NCBI GenBank assembly: GCA_038230695.1
Contig: JBBRMT010000113.1
Coordinates: 1 to 14,041 of the forward strand
Length of the DNA stretch: 14,041 bases
Source of the DNA: QHBQ01 sp038230695
GTDB taxonomy: Bacteria; Chloroflexota; Chloroflexia; QHBQ01
Direction: 5' to 3'
Shown here one piece after another: positions 1 through 6,803 of the stretch. Each line of letters starts with the position of its first letter. Positions within the stretch are counted from its first letter, which is position 1. A program made the position numbers and the translations under genes. The notes below the pieces were generated by a model. That model ran no database searches. It was not told where the DNA came from and saw nothing but the letters and a program-made list of their open reading frames with translations.

Positions 1-1112
1 CACAGCCCCACCACCAGATTGTTTATTGCCGCAATCAGTTCGCCTGCATTAGCCGAGCCATTGATGCAATCATCTTCACGCAAGCTACAGTCGCGCCGGT
101 AGTGCAAGCCGTTCTCTATGCCCCAGTGTTCGCGCACCAACCTCTGCAAACGTCCCGCATCTGCCACCGTGCGTGGCAAACTGGTCAGGCCATAACCCAC
201 CTCCCGCCGTACTCGGCCATCAGCCAGACGTACCTCCCGCTCTACCCTGAACACCTGCCCCAAGTGCGGGAATGGCGCGTAGGCGTTGAGCATCGTGCTG
301 CTGGTAATGATGCGCTCTTCCAGCCGCCCGCTGACTTTGTCCACCCTAACATCACGCTCGAAGTCGTTAGCGCCTGCCCCCGCATGGTAGTCCTGTTCTT
401 CTTGGGCAAACAGGAACTCAATATCTGAGCGCAACTGTGGCTGGTTGCCCTTGACGATGAACAAATAATCGCCGCCAGCCTCCACAATCTTTGTGGCAAG
501 GTGGCGCTGCGTGAACATTGCATCACCAGTAATAATCATGCCGCGTAGGTCAAGTAGCTTTAGCAACTTAGGCGTAGCCGAGATTTCGTTCTGCTTGCTT
601 TCAACTTCAATCTGCGCCAGGACGCAGCCGTACTGCGGCACATAAGCAGCGAGCAAGTGCAAGGCGCTAGTGCGGTCAGCGGGGATGGCATGGCGCATCA
701 CCTTGCCGTCAATCGCCACAACCAGGCTGGCCCGCTCATGGCTGGGTTCAGGCAGCAACGCATTGGCGAAAAACTGGCTAACCATTTGGCTGAACAGGGC
801 CGCATCGACCGCCTTCTGCAGCCAGAAGCGCCAGGTGGTGGGGTGCGGCATCTTGGGGTAAGTCAGCTTCAGCGCGGCGATAAGCTCTGGCGCACGATAC
901 TTAGCCCAGTCAGCGATTTGGCTGGGGTGGTCAGCATCGCAGAGCTTGGCAAGCACATAAATGAGCAGCATAGGCGCGAGTTTGACATAACGCCTGCCGC
1001 GTAGCCCGCGCCGGTCAGGGAGTTGACATAGCAGCGCATAGAGTGAGAGCGGGTCAAAAGTAAAAGCGGTGGTGGGCAGGGTGAAATCGAGGGTAGAGGT
1101 GGTATAATTCAC
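1..1112 (-). CDS. ISAs1-family DDE transposase, 3' end cut by window
   Basis: This is the transposase of the insertion sequence and would catalyse DNA cleavage and strand transfer. The frame is open from a GTG at 1112 through 370 codons to the window edge. Family members are roughly 370-400 residues long, so only a short C-terminus is missing. The N-terminal part (with a segment reading LCQLPDRRGLRGRRY) resembles the DDE_Tnp_1-associated domain. It is followed by the DDE core, with VAIDGK carrying the first Asp, IITGDAMF carrying the second, and a C-terminal HWGIENGLHYRRD segment followed by REDD, the typical ISAs1 signature around the Glu. I chose the GTG start because AAGGAAGG lies 8 nt upstream and no better start follows. 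That Shine-Dalgarno lies in one arm of a long inverted repeat (separate entry). I see no frameshift or internal stop. Confidence 0.9.
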   Translation of the reverse strand, partial: MNYTTSTLDFTLPTTAFTFDPLSLYALLCQLPDRRGLRGRRYVKLAPMLLIYVLAKLCDADHPSQIADWAKYRAPELIAALKLTYPKMPHPTTWRFWLQKAVDAALFSQMVSQFFANALLPEPSHERASLVVAIDGKVMRHAIPADRTSALHLLAAYVPQYGCVLAQIEVESKQNEISATPKLLKLLDLRGMIITGDAMFTQRHLATKIVEAGGDYLFIVKGNQPQLRSDIEFLFAQEEQDYHAGAGANDFERDVRVDKVSGRLEERIITSSTMLNAYAPFPHLGQVFRVEREVRLADGRVRREVGYGLTSLPRTVADAGRLQRLVREHWGIENGLHYRRDCSLREDDCINGSANAGELIAAINNLVVGL

Positions 1113-1114
1113 GG

Positions 1115-1174
1115 GTAAGACCTTCCTTTCTGGTGTGTTTATTAGCCGCACCAATAATACAAGGAAGGTTTTAC
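1115..1174 (-). promoter_or_regulatory. Inverted repeat that could sequester the transposase ribosome binding site
   Basis: Two 14-nt arms, 1115-1128 and 1161-1174, are complementary at 13 of 14 positions. In the minus-strand mRNA they read GTAAAACCTTCCTT and AAGGAAGGTCTTAC. The second arm contains the AAGGAAGG Shine-Dalgarno and ends 2 nt before the GTG start. An inner TGGTG/CACCA pairing extends the structure. Folded, it would hide the ribosome binding site. In other IS families such structures prevent translation from transcripts reading in from outside. Here that role is an inference. Confidence 0.65.
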
Positions 1175-1231
1175 TTTAGCAAAGCCCGCCGCTGCGACTT
1201 TTCAATCGCCCTGGGATGATAAGGCCCAACC

Positions 1232-1261
1232 TTGACAATCGTAACCTCTCGCGGTTACTAT
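1232..1261 (+). promoter_or_regulatory. Likely sigma70-type promoter with palindromic operator for the epimerase-MFS operon
   Basis: A consensus -35 TTGACA (1232-1237) is followed after 18 bp by TACTAT (1256-1261, 4 of 6 match to TATAAT). Between and into the -10 lies a perfect inverted repeat, GTAACC (1241-1246) and GGTTAC (1253-1258), with a 6-bp spacer. This is the usual place for a repressor site. Transcription would begin near 1268, giving a leader of about 95 nt before the epimerase. Only motif matching supports this. Confidence 0.5.
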
Positions 1262-1296
1262 AGCTACGGCAATTTATTCGCATTTTTGCGCTGCCA

Positions 1297-1320
1297 GGGC
1301 GAACAACGCCTCGCCCCTAC
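1297..1320 (+). repeat. Dispersed GGGCG-N10-CGCCCCTAC palindromic repeat, copy 1
   Basis: GGGCG (1297-1301) and CGCCC (1312-1316) can pair, followed by CTAC. A related unit with the same arms and trailing CTAC but a different 9-nt loop occurs at 10902-10924. This copy lies in the predicted leader of the epimerase mRNA, between promoter and start codon. Confidence 0.45.
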
Positions 1321-1363
1321 GAAAATGGCGTGGAGCGGTACGCAATTGGCATAAGGAGGAGCA

Positions 1364-2374
1364 ATGGCAGGGGACAATTATCTTGATTACTATAATGGAC
1401 GGCAGGTGATGATTACTGGCGGCCTCGGCTTCCTCGGTAGCAACCTGGCGATACGCCTGGTTGAACTGGGGGCCAAGCTGCTGTTGGTGGACGCAATGCT
1501 GCCTCTCTATGGCGGCAACCTCTACAATGTCGAGTCGGTGAAGGACAAGGTTACGGTTAACATCGCCGACATCCGAGATGCGGGCGCGATGGCCCATCTG
1601 GTGCAGGGGCAGGAGGTTATCTTCCACATCGGCAACCAGACTAGCCACCTCGACAGCATGACCGACCCGCTGCTCGATGCCGACATCAACTGTCGCGGCA
1701 ACCTCATCTTCCTCGAAGCGGTACGCCAGCACGCGCCTGAAGCCCGTGTTGTCTACGCAGGTTCTCGCGCCCAGTATGGCAAGCCCGTTCGCATCCCTGT
1801 GCGGGAGACCGATGCAACATACCCGGTGGACATATACGGCGCGAACAAGCACGCCGCCGAGCAGTATCACATGATCTACCACCACGCCCACGGCCTGTGG
1901 GCCACCAGCCTACGCATCAGCAATACCTACGGCGCACGCCACCAGATGAAGCACGCCCGCTACGGTATCCTCAACTGGTTCATCCGCCTCGCGCTCGATG
2001 CCAGGCCACTGACCGTCTACGGCACCGGCCAGCAGTTGCGTGATTACAACTATGTTGACGACGTGACCGATGCCTTCCTCCGCGCCGCCGCTACCGACAA
2101 GGCCAATGGCGAAGCCTACAACCTGGGCAGCGACCAGAGCGAGCAGATGAGCTTTGCCAGCCTGATCGAAAAAGTGGCGATGCTGGCCGCTACTGGCGCG
2201 GAGCTAGTCAGCGTCCCATGGCCCGACGAGCGCAAGGCGATTGAGACTGGCGATTTTGTCGCCGACTGCGACAAGGCCAAGCGCGACCTCGGCTGGCACC
2301 CTGCAGTCAAGCTGGACGATGGATTGCGCCGCACCATAGACTTCTATCGCCAGCACAAGGAGCATTACTGGTAG
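1364..2374 (+). CDS. NAD-dependent epimerase/dehydratase (extended SDR), nucleotide-sugar type
   Basis: This is a 336-residue extended short-chain dehydrogenase/reductase, the class that acts on nucleotide sugars (UDP-glucose 4-epimerase, dTDP-glucose dehydratase and relatives). The NAD-binding glycine motif TGGLGFLG is at residues 18-25, with an Asp (D43) at the end of the second strand, the usual NAD-binding position. Catalytic residues are visible as S134 (AGSRAQYG) and the Y158-x-x-x-K162 pair (YGANK). The C-terminal substrate-binding part has the family motif GQQLRDYNYVDDV near 222-234. The length is normal. The ATG is preceded by AAGGAGG with good spacing. The stop lies only 16 nt before the next gene, a sugar-type MFS transporter, so the two probably form one operon. 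The exact sugar substrate cannot be told from sequence. The enzyme should be cytoplasmic. Confidence 0.9.
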   Translation: MAGDNYLDYYNGRQVMITGGLGFLGSNLAIRLVELGAKLLLVDAMLPLYGGNLYNVESVKDKVTVNIADIRDAGAMAHLVQGQEVIFHIGNQTSHLDSMTDPLLDADINCRGNLIFLEAVRQHAPEARVVYAGSRAQYGKPVRIPVRETDATYPVDIYGANKHAAEQYHMIYHHAHGLWATSLRISNTYGARHQMKHARYGILNWFIRLALDARPLTVYGTGQQLRDYNYVDDVTDAFLRAAATDKANGEAYNLGSDQSEQMSFASLIEKVAMLAATGAELVSVPWPDERKAIETGDFVADCDKAKRDLGWHPAVKLDDGLRRTIDFYRQHKEHYW

Positions 2375-2390
2375 GCTCAAGGGAGAGAAC

Positions 2391-3617
2391 TTGGTTTATA
2401 CTGGCATTAGCAGCATGGGCAAGATAGTTTTGAGCGCGGTAATCATGGTTGCCTTCATCGCCATTGGCATCGGCGAGACTTTCGTCGGCCCGGCCCTGAA
2501 TTACCTCACCGCCAAATGGGGCGTGTCGCTGGGCGATGGCGGCATTCTGTTTACCACAATCTTTTTCGGCTCGTGCATAAGCATCGCCTCATCAAGCTGG
2601 TTGATACGGCGTATGGGCATCCGCCTCACCCTCATTATCAGCCTGGCGCTAATCGCCCTGGGCCTGGTGGGGATGGCCTTTACGCCGGGGTTGGGCTTGG
2701 CGCTGGTAGCTACCCTGAGCATGGGGTTGGGTCTTGGCGGTATGGATGTGATCCTCAACCTGCTGGCGGCTGATATATATCCGACACGGCAGAGCGCGAT
2801 GCTGAACCTGGTAAACGTCTTCTTCGGCGTGGGGGCGCTTACCTCGCCACTGCTGGTGCGGGCGGCAGCAGGCGTTCCCGGCCATCTTGAAGCAATGCTG
2901 CTGGGCTTGAGCGGGCTAATCCTGCTAACCGCGCTGGCCTTCGCTTTGCTGCCACTCCCCACACTGCATCACCATAGCGACGCGGCAACTGCTCCGACCC
3001 TCGGCGCAGTGTTGCGTGACCGCTATGTGCTGGCCTTGATGCTCACCTTCTTTCTATATGTCGGTATGGAAGTGGGCTTCGGTGGCTGGGCGGTCAACTT
3101 CGCCATCATCGGCACCCATCTCGACTTGCAAACTGCGGCGCTGCTGGCAACAGCCTTCTGGCTTTCTTTCACCCTGGGGCGGCTGGTGGCGGCGGCGGTT
3201 GCCAGCTTTGTGCCGGGCCGCTGGTTGATTATGGGCGGCGCATGGCTGGCGGCGGTCGGTGGCCTGATCGTGGCTGCCTTTAATGCTAACCAGCTGCTTA
3301 TCTTTGTTGGCGCGGTGATTGTTGGGGTAGGCTGCGCCCCAATCTTCCCCACCTCGTTCGCCCAGGCAGCCGCTTACCGCACCAACTGGGCGGCGTTGGT
3401 ATCCAGTCTGGCGGTGCTGGGCGGGATGTTTGGCGGCGCGGTGCTACCTTTCATCCAGGGCCAGCTACTCACTGGCTGGGGCGTGTGGGCGGGGGCGGGC
3501 TTCACCGTGCTAATTGCGCTATCCATACTCGCGCTTCAACTTAGCATCTCTCCGAAAAAAACGCTTATTCAACCTGCATCTACGCCTGACGGCACGACTT
3601 TCCCCATCGGTTCATAG
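2391..3617 (+). CDS. MFS transporter, FucP/FHS-like sugar permease
   Basis: This is a 408-residue integral membrane protein with about 12 hydrophobic helices and a short polar His-rich linker near residues 192-200 (LHHHSD) between the two six-helix halves. The MGLGLGGMDVILNLLAADIYP segment in the first half and LYVGMEVGFGGWAVNF in the second are typical of the fucose/glucose:H+ symporter (FHS) branch of the major facilitator superfamily. A proton-coupled sugar uptake role is therefore likely, but the substrate is unknown. I use the TTG at 2391 as start because GGGAGAG stands just upstream. The ATG at 2415 has no Shine-Dalgarno and would shorten the protein by 8 residues. It follows the epimerase by 16 nt, which suggests coupled sugar import and conversion. 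The C-terminal tail after the last helix is polar. Confidence 0.85.
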   Translation: MVYTGISSMGKIVLSAVIMVAFIAIGIGETFVGPALNYLTAKWGVSLGDGGILFTTIFFGSCISIASSSWLIRRMGIRLTLIISLALIALGLVGMAFTPGLGLALVATLSMGLGLGGMDVILNLLAADIYPTRQSAMLNLVNVFFGVGALTSPLLVRAAAGVPGHLEAMLLGLSGLILLTALAFALLPLPTLHHHSDAATAPTLGAVLRDRYVLALMLTFFLYVGMEVGFGGWAVNFAIIGTHLDLQTAALLATAFWLSFTLGRLVAAAVASFVPGRWLIMGGAWLAAVGGLIVAAFNANQLLIFVGAVIVGVGCAPIFPTSFAQAAAYRTNWAALVSSLAVLGGMFGGAVLPFIQGQLLTGWGVWAGAGFTVLIALSILALQLSISPKKTLIQPASTPDGTTFPIGS

Positions 3618-3669
3618 TAAAGAATCCTCTCCTCATGTCCGTTTTTATGCAACGTCAATGCGGTAAGTG

Positions 3670-3699
3670 TAGACATAACCCTAATTCACTTTGTATAAT
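3670..3699 (+). promoter_or_regulatory. Likely sigma70-type promoter of cydAB
   Basis: TAGACA (3670-3675, 5 of 6 to TTGACA) is followed after 18 bp by a perfect TATAAT (3694-3699). Transcription would begin near 3706, leaving a leader of about 43 nt before cydA. The 131-bp gap between the MFS gene and cydA shows no obvious hairpin terminator, so some read-through from the upstream operon is possible. Confidence 0.6.
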
Positions 3700-3748
3700 T
3701 TATCACGAAGTGTTGCTGTTATAGGCGTTATCAGATAGGGGGTTTGCT

Positions 3749-5080
3749 ATGACTGACGTTGTTGCTGCAAGGGCGCTAACCGCGATATCGCTGGCTTTCC
3801 ATATCATATTTTCGTCAATCGGCGTTGCTCTGCCGCTGCTGATGGTGATTGCCGAGGGGCAATGGCTACGCACCAAAAATCAGGCTTACTACGAGCTTGC
3901 CCGCAAGTGGGCGAAGGCCGCGGCCATCCTGTTCGCCATCGGCGCAGTGAGTGGCACTGCGCTGTCGTTCGAGTTCGGATTGCTCTGGCCCGGCTTCATG
4001 AAGGTGGCGGGCGGGGTGATTGGCCTGCCCTTTGGGTTGGAGGGTTTCGCCTTCTTCATCGAGGCCATCTTCATCGGCATCTACCTCTATGGCTGGGACA
4101 AGCTGTCACCTCGCGCCCACTGGCTGGCGGGTCTGCCGATCGCCATTGCTGGGCCGATTTCCGGCGGCTTCATCGTGATGGTAAACGCCTGGATGAACAG
4201 CCCCGCTGGTTTCAACTACGACCCGCAGAGCGGCGTAGTGACCAACGTTGACCCCATCGCCGCGATGTTCAACCGCGCCTGGGGCGTGGAGGTCATCCAC
4301 ATGACCATCGCCGCTTACCTTGCCACCGCTGTTGCCACCGCTGCAGTATACGCCTGGGGGATGTTGCAGGGCAGGCGCGACGACTACCACCGCAAGGCGC
4401 TGGCGATTTGCCTCACCCTGATAGTAATCACCGCTCCGGCCCAGTTCATCAGCGGCGATGCCAATGCCCGCTTCCTGGCCGAGAACCAGAACACCAAGTT
4501 TGCGGCGATGGAGGGCCAGTTCCAGACCCAGGCGAACGCGCCGTTGCGTATCGGCGGTATCCCTGACCCCAGCACCGGCAAGGTCAACTTCGACATCGAG
4601 ATACCGGGGTTGCTCAGTTGGCTGGGCTTCGGCGACACTACTGCAGTAGTCAAGGGGCTGAACGATGTGCCGGTTGCGCTACGACCCGCCACAGAGATTA
4701 TCCACCCCGCCTTCCAGATTATGGTAGGTAGCGGCACGTTGCTGCTGCTGGTTGCGCTTGCCAGCGTTATCTACGCCGGGCGCAAACGACGAGCGCCGAA
4801 CAACAAGTGGCTGCTGCGAGCCATCCTGATTAGCGGGCCATTCGGCTTCCTCGCTATCGAGGCGGGCTGGGTAGTGACCGAGTTGGGTCGTCAGCCGTTC
4901 ATCATCTATAACACGATGCGTACCGCCGACGCAGTGACTACCGCGCCAGGGCTAGTCGTCTACCTTGCCACCTTCGTCGCGCTCTATCTGCTGCTGGCCG
5001 CGATGGTCATCTGGTTCCTACGCCAGATGGCGGGCGAACAATCCGCACAGAAGGAGGGCAGCAGCCTTGCCACCACTTAA
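3749..5080 (+). CDS. cydA: Cytochrome bd-type quinol oxidase subunit I (short Q loop)
   Basis: This is the haem-bearing subunit of a bd-type terminal oxidase, which oxidises quinol and reduces oxygen to water in the cytoplasmic membrane. Key positions, compared with E. coli CydA from memory, are H18 (haem b595 ligand), E98 and E105 in the LEGFAFFIEA segment (equivalent to E99 and E107), H184 in EVIHMT (b558 ligand, H186) and M325 in FQIMVGSG (second b558 ligand). K250 and E255 match the quinol-site pair K252/E257. At 443 residues it is about 80 shorter than E. coli CydA and lacks the long C-terminal Q-loop insert, as in the short-Q-loop or cyanide-insensitive-oxidase branch. The usual GRQPW motif reads GRQPF (380-384). 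A weak AGGGGG Shine-Dalgarno precedes the ATG. The end overlaps the cydB start by 14 nt, implying translational coupling. Confidence 0.95.
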   Translation: MTDVVAARALTAISLAFHIIFSSIGVALPLLMVIAEGQWLRTKNQAYYELARKWAKAAAILFAIGAVSGTALSFEFGLLWPGFMKVAGGVIGLPFGLEGFAFFIEAIFIGIYLYGWDKLSPRAHWLAGLPIAIAGPISGGFIVMVNAWMNSPAGFNYDPQSGVVTNVDPIAAMFNRAWGVEVIHMTIAAYLATAVATAAVYAWGMLQGRRDDYHRKALAICLTLIVITAPAQFISGDANARFLAENQNTKFAAMEGQFQTQANAPLRIGGIPDPSTGKVNFDIEIPGLLSWLGFGDTTAVVKGLNDVPVALRPATEIIHPAFQIMVGSGTLLLLVALASVIYAGRKRRAPNNKWLLRAILISGPFGFLAIEAGWVVTELGRQPFIIYNTMRTADAVTTAPGLVVYLATFVALYLLLAAMVIWFLRQMAGEQSAQKEGSSLATT

Positions 5081-6080
5081 CTATCTTGCAGCCGGGGTGA
5101 TCGTTATCTCGCTGATTATCTACGCAGTGCTGGGCGGGGCCGACTTTGGCGGCGGAGTGTGGGACGCGCTGGCGAATGGCCCGCGGGCAAAGCAGCAGCG
5201 CCGTGCGGTGGCTGAGGCGATGGGGCCGGTATGGGAGGCCAACCATGTCTGGCTGATCATTGTGATCGTGCTGCTGTTCGTCTGCTTTGCGCCCGCCTTC
5301 GCCGCGCTGTTCACCGCGCTAAACGTGCCACTCAGCATTGCGCTGGTCGGCATCATGCTGCGCGGGTCGGCGTTCGTTTTCCGCGCCCACGGCAGGCAGG
5401 CGACTGGTGAGGTCAGCATCTGGGGCATCGTCTTCAGCGCGGCCAGCATCATCACTCCAGTGTTGCTGGGTAGCTGCTTCGGGGCAATCGTTAGCGGCAA
5501 CATCCGCGTTGACCCCAAAAGCGGCGCGGTCAACGACTATCTGGCCTGGCTTGCCCCTTACCCGTTGCTGCTGGGCCTACTGGCGTTGGCGATCTGCGCG
5601 TTTCTGGCGGCGATTTACCTGACGCTGGAAACAAAGGGGGAGTTGCAGGAGGACTTTCGTAAGCGGGCGATTGGTGCTTGGTTGGCCTCGGTCATCCTCG
5701 CCACTATCGCGCTGCCATTCTCCGCCAGCGCCGCGCCGCGTATCTGGGCGGGGCTGACCAGCGGCTTCGGTCTGGCCCTTGTGCCAGCAGCGGTAATCAT
5801 CGGCGCAGTCGCAGTAATCGCAGTATGGCAGCGCCGCTATCAGGTAGCCCGCATTGCGGGCATCGCTCAGGTTGCGCTGATCATCGGCGGCTGGGCGCTG
5901 GCGCAGTCTCCCTATCTGCTCTACCCCGACATCACGATTGACAACTCGGCCTCAGCCAATGCAATCATCGGAGCGATACTGATTGCCCTCGCCATCGGCG
6001 CAGTGGTGCTGCTGCCCTCGATGTGGCTGCTCTACTCGCTGTTCAAGGGCCACAACCCTGCCGCCTCTGGGGAGTTATGA
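5067..6080 (+). CDS. cydB: Cytochrome bd-type quinol oxidase subunit II
   Basis: This is the partner of CydA in the membrane-bound bd oxidase, a protein of 337 residues with about eight or nine hydrophobic helices. The N-terminal GGADFGGGVWD and the PVWEANHVWLI segment are the standard CydB signatures. I start it at the TTG at 5067, giving LPPLNYLAAG at the N-terminus. AAGGAGGG stands 8-9 nt upstream, and the hydrophobic first helix begins right there. The longer reading from 4965 would add 34 Arg/Ser-rich residues that are only the cydA gene read in another frame. The first 14 nt overlap the end of cydA. The stop TGA (6078-6080) lies in the first unit of a heptamer tandem array. No cydC, cydD or small cydX-like subunit is seen next to it. 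Confidence 0.93.
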   Translation: MPPLNYLAAGVIVISLIIYAVLGGADFGGGVWDALANGPRAKQQRRAVAEAMGPVWEANHVWLIIVIVLLFVCFAPAFAALFTALNVPLSIALVGIMLRGSAFVFRAHGRQATGEVSIWGIVFSAASIITPVLLGSCFGAIVSGNIRVDPKSGAVNDYLAWLAPYPLLLGLLALAICAFLAAIYLTLETKGELQEDFRKRAIGAWLASVILATIALPFSASAAPRIWAGLTSGFGLALVPAAVIIGAVAVIAVWQRRYQVARIAGIAQVALIIGGWALAQSPYLLYPDITIDNSASANAIIGAILIALAIGAVVLLPSMWLLYSLFKGHNPAASGEL

Positions 6081-6132
6081 GTTATGAGTTATGAGTTATG
6101 AGTTATGAGTTATGAGTTATGAGTTATGAGTT
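6073..6132 (+). repeat. Heptamer tandem array, 8 copies of AGTTATG, spanning the cydB stop codon
   Basis: Eight perfect 7-bp units run from 6073 to 6128, followed by a partial AGTT. The first unit contains the cydB stop TGA. Because 7 is not a multiple of 3, the repeated TGA falls into all three plus-strand frames within 21 nt. The opposite strand (CATAACT units) carries TAA in all three frames. The units show no divergence, suggesting recent slippage expansion or active maintenance. Confidence 0.95.
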
Positions 6133-6153
6133 TGGCAGCCTAGTAGACAGATA

Positions 6154-6162
6154 TGGTACAAT
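6154..6162 (+). promoter_or_regulatory. Candidate extended -10 promoter for the PIN toxin-antitoxin operon
   Basis: TGG-TACAAT (6154-6162) is an extended -10 element. The best -35-like hexamer is TTGGCA (6132-6137), at a long 19-bp spacing. Transcription would begin near 6169, leaving about 80 nt of leader containing two inverted repeats. Motif matching only. Confidence 0.4.
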
Positions 6163-6195
6163 ATGAATGTGAAGAGACGAGCGCTGAAGTGTCAA

Positions 6196-6223
6196 GCCGC
6201 TATGCTATAAGCGGCGCTTAAGC
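6196..6223 (+). promoter_or_regulatory. Inverted repeats upstream of the antitoxin gene, possible autoregulatory operator
   Basis: GCCGCT (6196-6201) and AGCGGC (6210-6215) form a perfect 6-bp inverted repeat around an 8-bp spacer. An 8-bp palindrome GCTTAAGC (6216-6223) follows at once. They sit 27-54 bp before the antitoxin start and downstream of the likely -10. Antitoxins commonly bind such palindromes to repress their own operon. That role is inferred here. Confidence 0.45.
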
Positions 6224-6249
6224 AATTTTCCAGAGATGAAGGGTCGGCA

Positions 6250-6789
6250 ATGACTACCATCACTATTGAAGTATCTGATGAGGTACGCAACCTGATTGAT
6301 GAGGCCAGGGGCAACCAGGATATAGCGGCTTACCTGCTTACGGCTGCCGAGCGTCAGGCCCGCCGCAAGCTGGCCCACCGTCTTAGTGATGAGGCGAGCA
6401 TCAGTTCAGGTGAACTTACATTCCAATATACTACCCGAGGCCGCCTGAGGAGCATCAACCTGGCGCAGCGGTCATGCCGTGTCTATATCGAGAAGAGGCT
6501 GTATGTTACTTGCTTCTTTGACCAGAGCCTAGCAGATACAGTCAAAGCGGCGCTGGACTGCTTTGTGGAAGTCACAGGTGAGGCAAAGCTGCCGCCGGGA
6601 GCAGAGGAGCTGCGGGTTAGAGAGATGAAGCTACAAGAGGTGAGGGTTGTCGAGCCACAGCCTGGTGAGGATGGCTTTGATACCATGAGTGTCAAAGATT
6701 TCCTCGCTTCTGAGTTTGTAGGAGCTTGGAAAGAGCGCACCGATATAGACGACACCGACGAGTTTGCACATCGCTTGCGTAACTCATAG
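6250..6789 (+). CDS. Putative long antitoxin partner of the PIN-domain protein
   Basis: This is a 179-residue protein with no confident family match. The first 40 or so residues (MTTITIEVSDEVRNLIDEA and onward, then AAERQARRKL) look like the N-terminus of a VapB-type antitoxin: a short beta strand followed by two charged helices, as in ribbon-helix-helix dimers. Residues about 55-135 appear beta-rich, with TFQYTTRGRLRSINL and VYIEKRLYVTCFF strands and a VEVTGEAKLPPG turn, an element unusual in VapB proteins. The acidic C-terminus (about 140-179, ending TDIDDTDEFAHRLRNS) could be the toxin-wrapping tail. Normal VapB proteins have 70-90 residues, so this is about twice as long. Start support is AAGGG 7 nt upstream. 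The PIN gene follows after 14 nt. The pair is visibly richer in A/T than its neighbours, consistent with horizontal transfer. Confidence 0.65.
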   Translation: MTTITIEVSDEVRNLIDEARGNQDIAAYLLTAAERQARRKLAHRLSDEASISSGELTFQYTTRGRLRSINLAQRSCRVYIEKRLYVTCFFDQSLADTVKAALDCFVEVTGEAKLPPGAEELRVREMKLQEVRVVEPQPGEDGFDTMSVKDFLASEFVGAWKERTDIDDTDEFAHRLRNS

Positions 6790-6803
6790 CGTTCGGAGAA
6801 CTA

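Larger units (their letters stand above)
1..1213 (-). mobile_element. ISAs1-family insertion sequence, promoter-proximal part (other end outside window)
   Basis: The stretch holds an ISAs1-type transposase read on the minus strand plus about 100 bp of leader. I place the terminus at 1213 because, read outward-in on the minus strand, the sequence begins CAGGGCGATTGAAAAGTCG, and CAGGG-type ends are typical of ISAs1 elements as I recall them. The distal inverted repeat and the target-site duplication lie outside the window, so neither the terminus nor the duplication can be confirmed. The transposase frame is unbroken, so the copy may be active. The element ends about 19 bp upstream of the likely -35 box of the epimerase operon. 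Confidence 0.75.

Noticed and set aside
242..1057. Short reading frames within the first kilobase, on both strands
   Set aside because: They are out-of-frame shadows of the transposase, whose own frame is open from 1112 to the window edge.
1274..1891. Minus-strand reading frame of 205 codons opposite the epimerase
   Set aside because: It is a shadow of the epimerase gene, with no ribosome binding site or family features.
4965..5066. Extended N-terminus for cydB beginning at 4965
   Set aside because: The added residues are cydA read out of frame and contain no membrane segment. The TTG at 5067 has a strong AAGGAGGG ahead of it and begins the conserved CydB N-terminus.
6073..6132. CRISPR array
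   Set aside because: The units are 7 bp and directly abutting without spacers. It is a simple tandem repeat.
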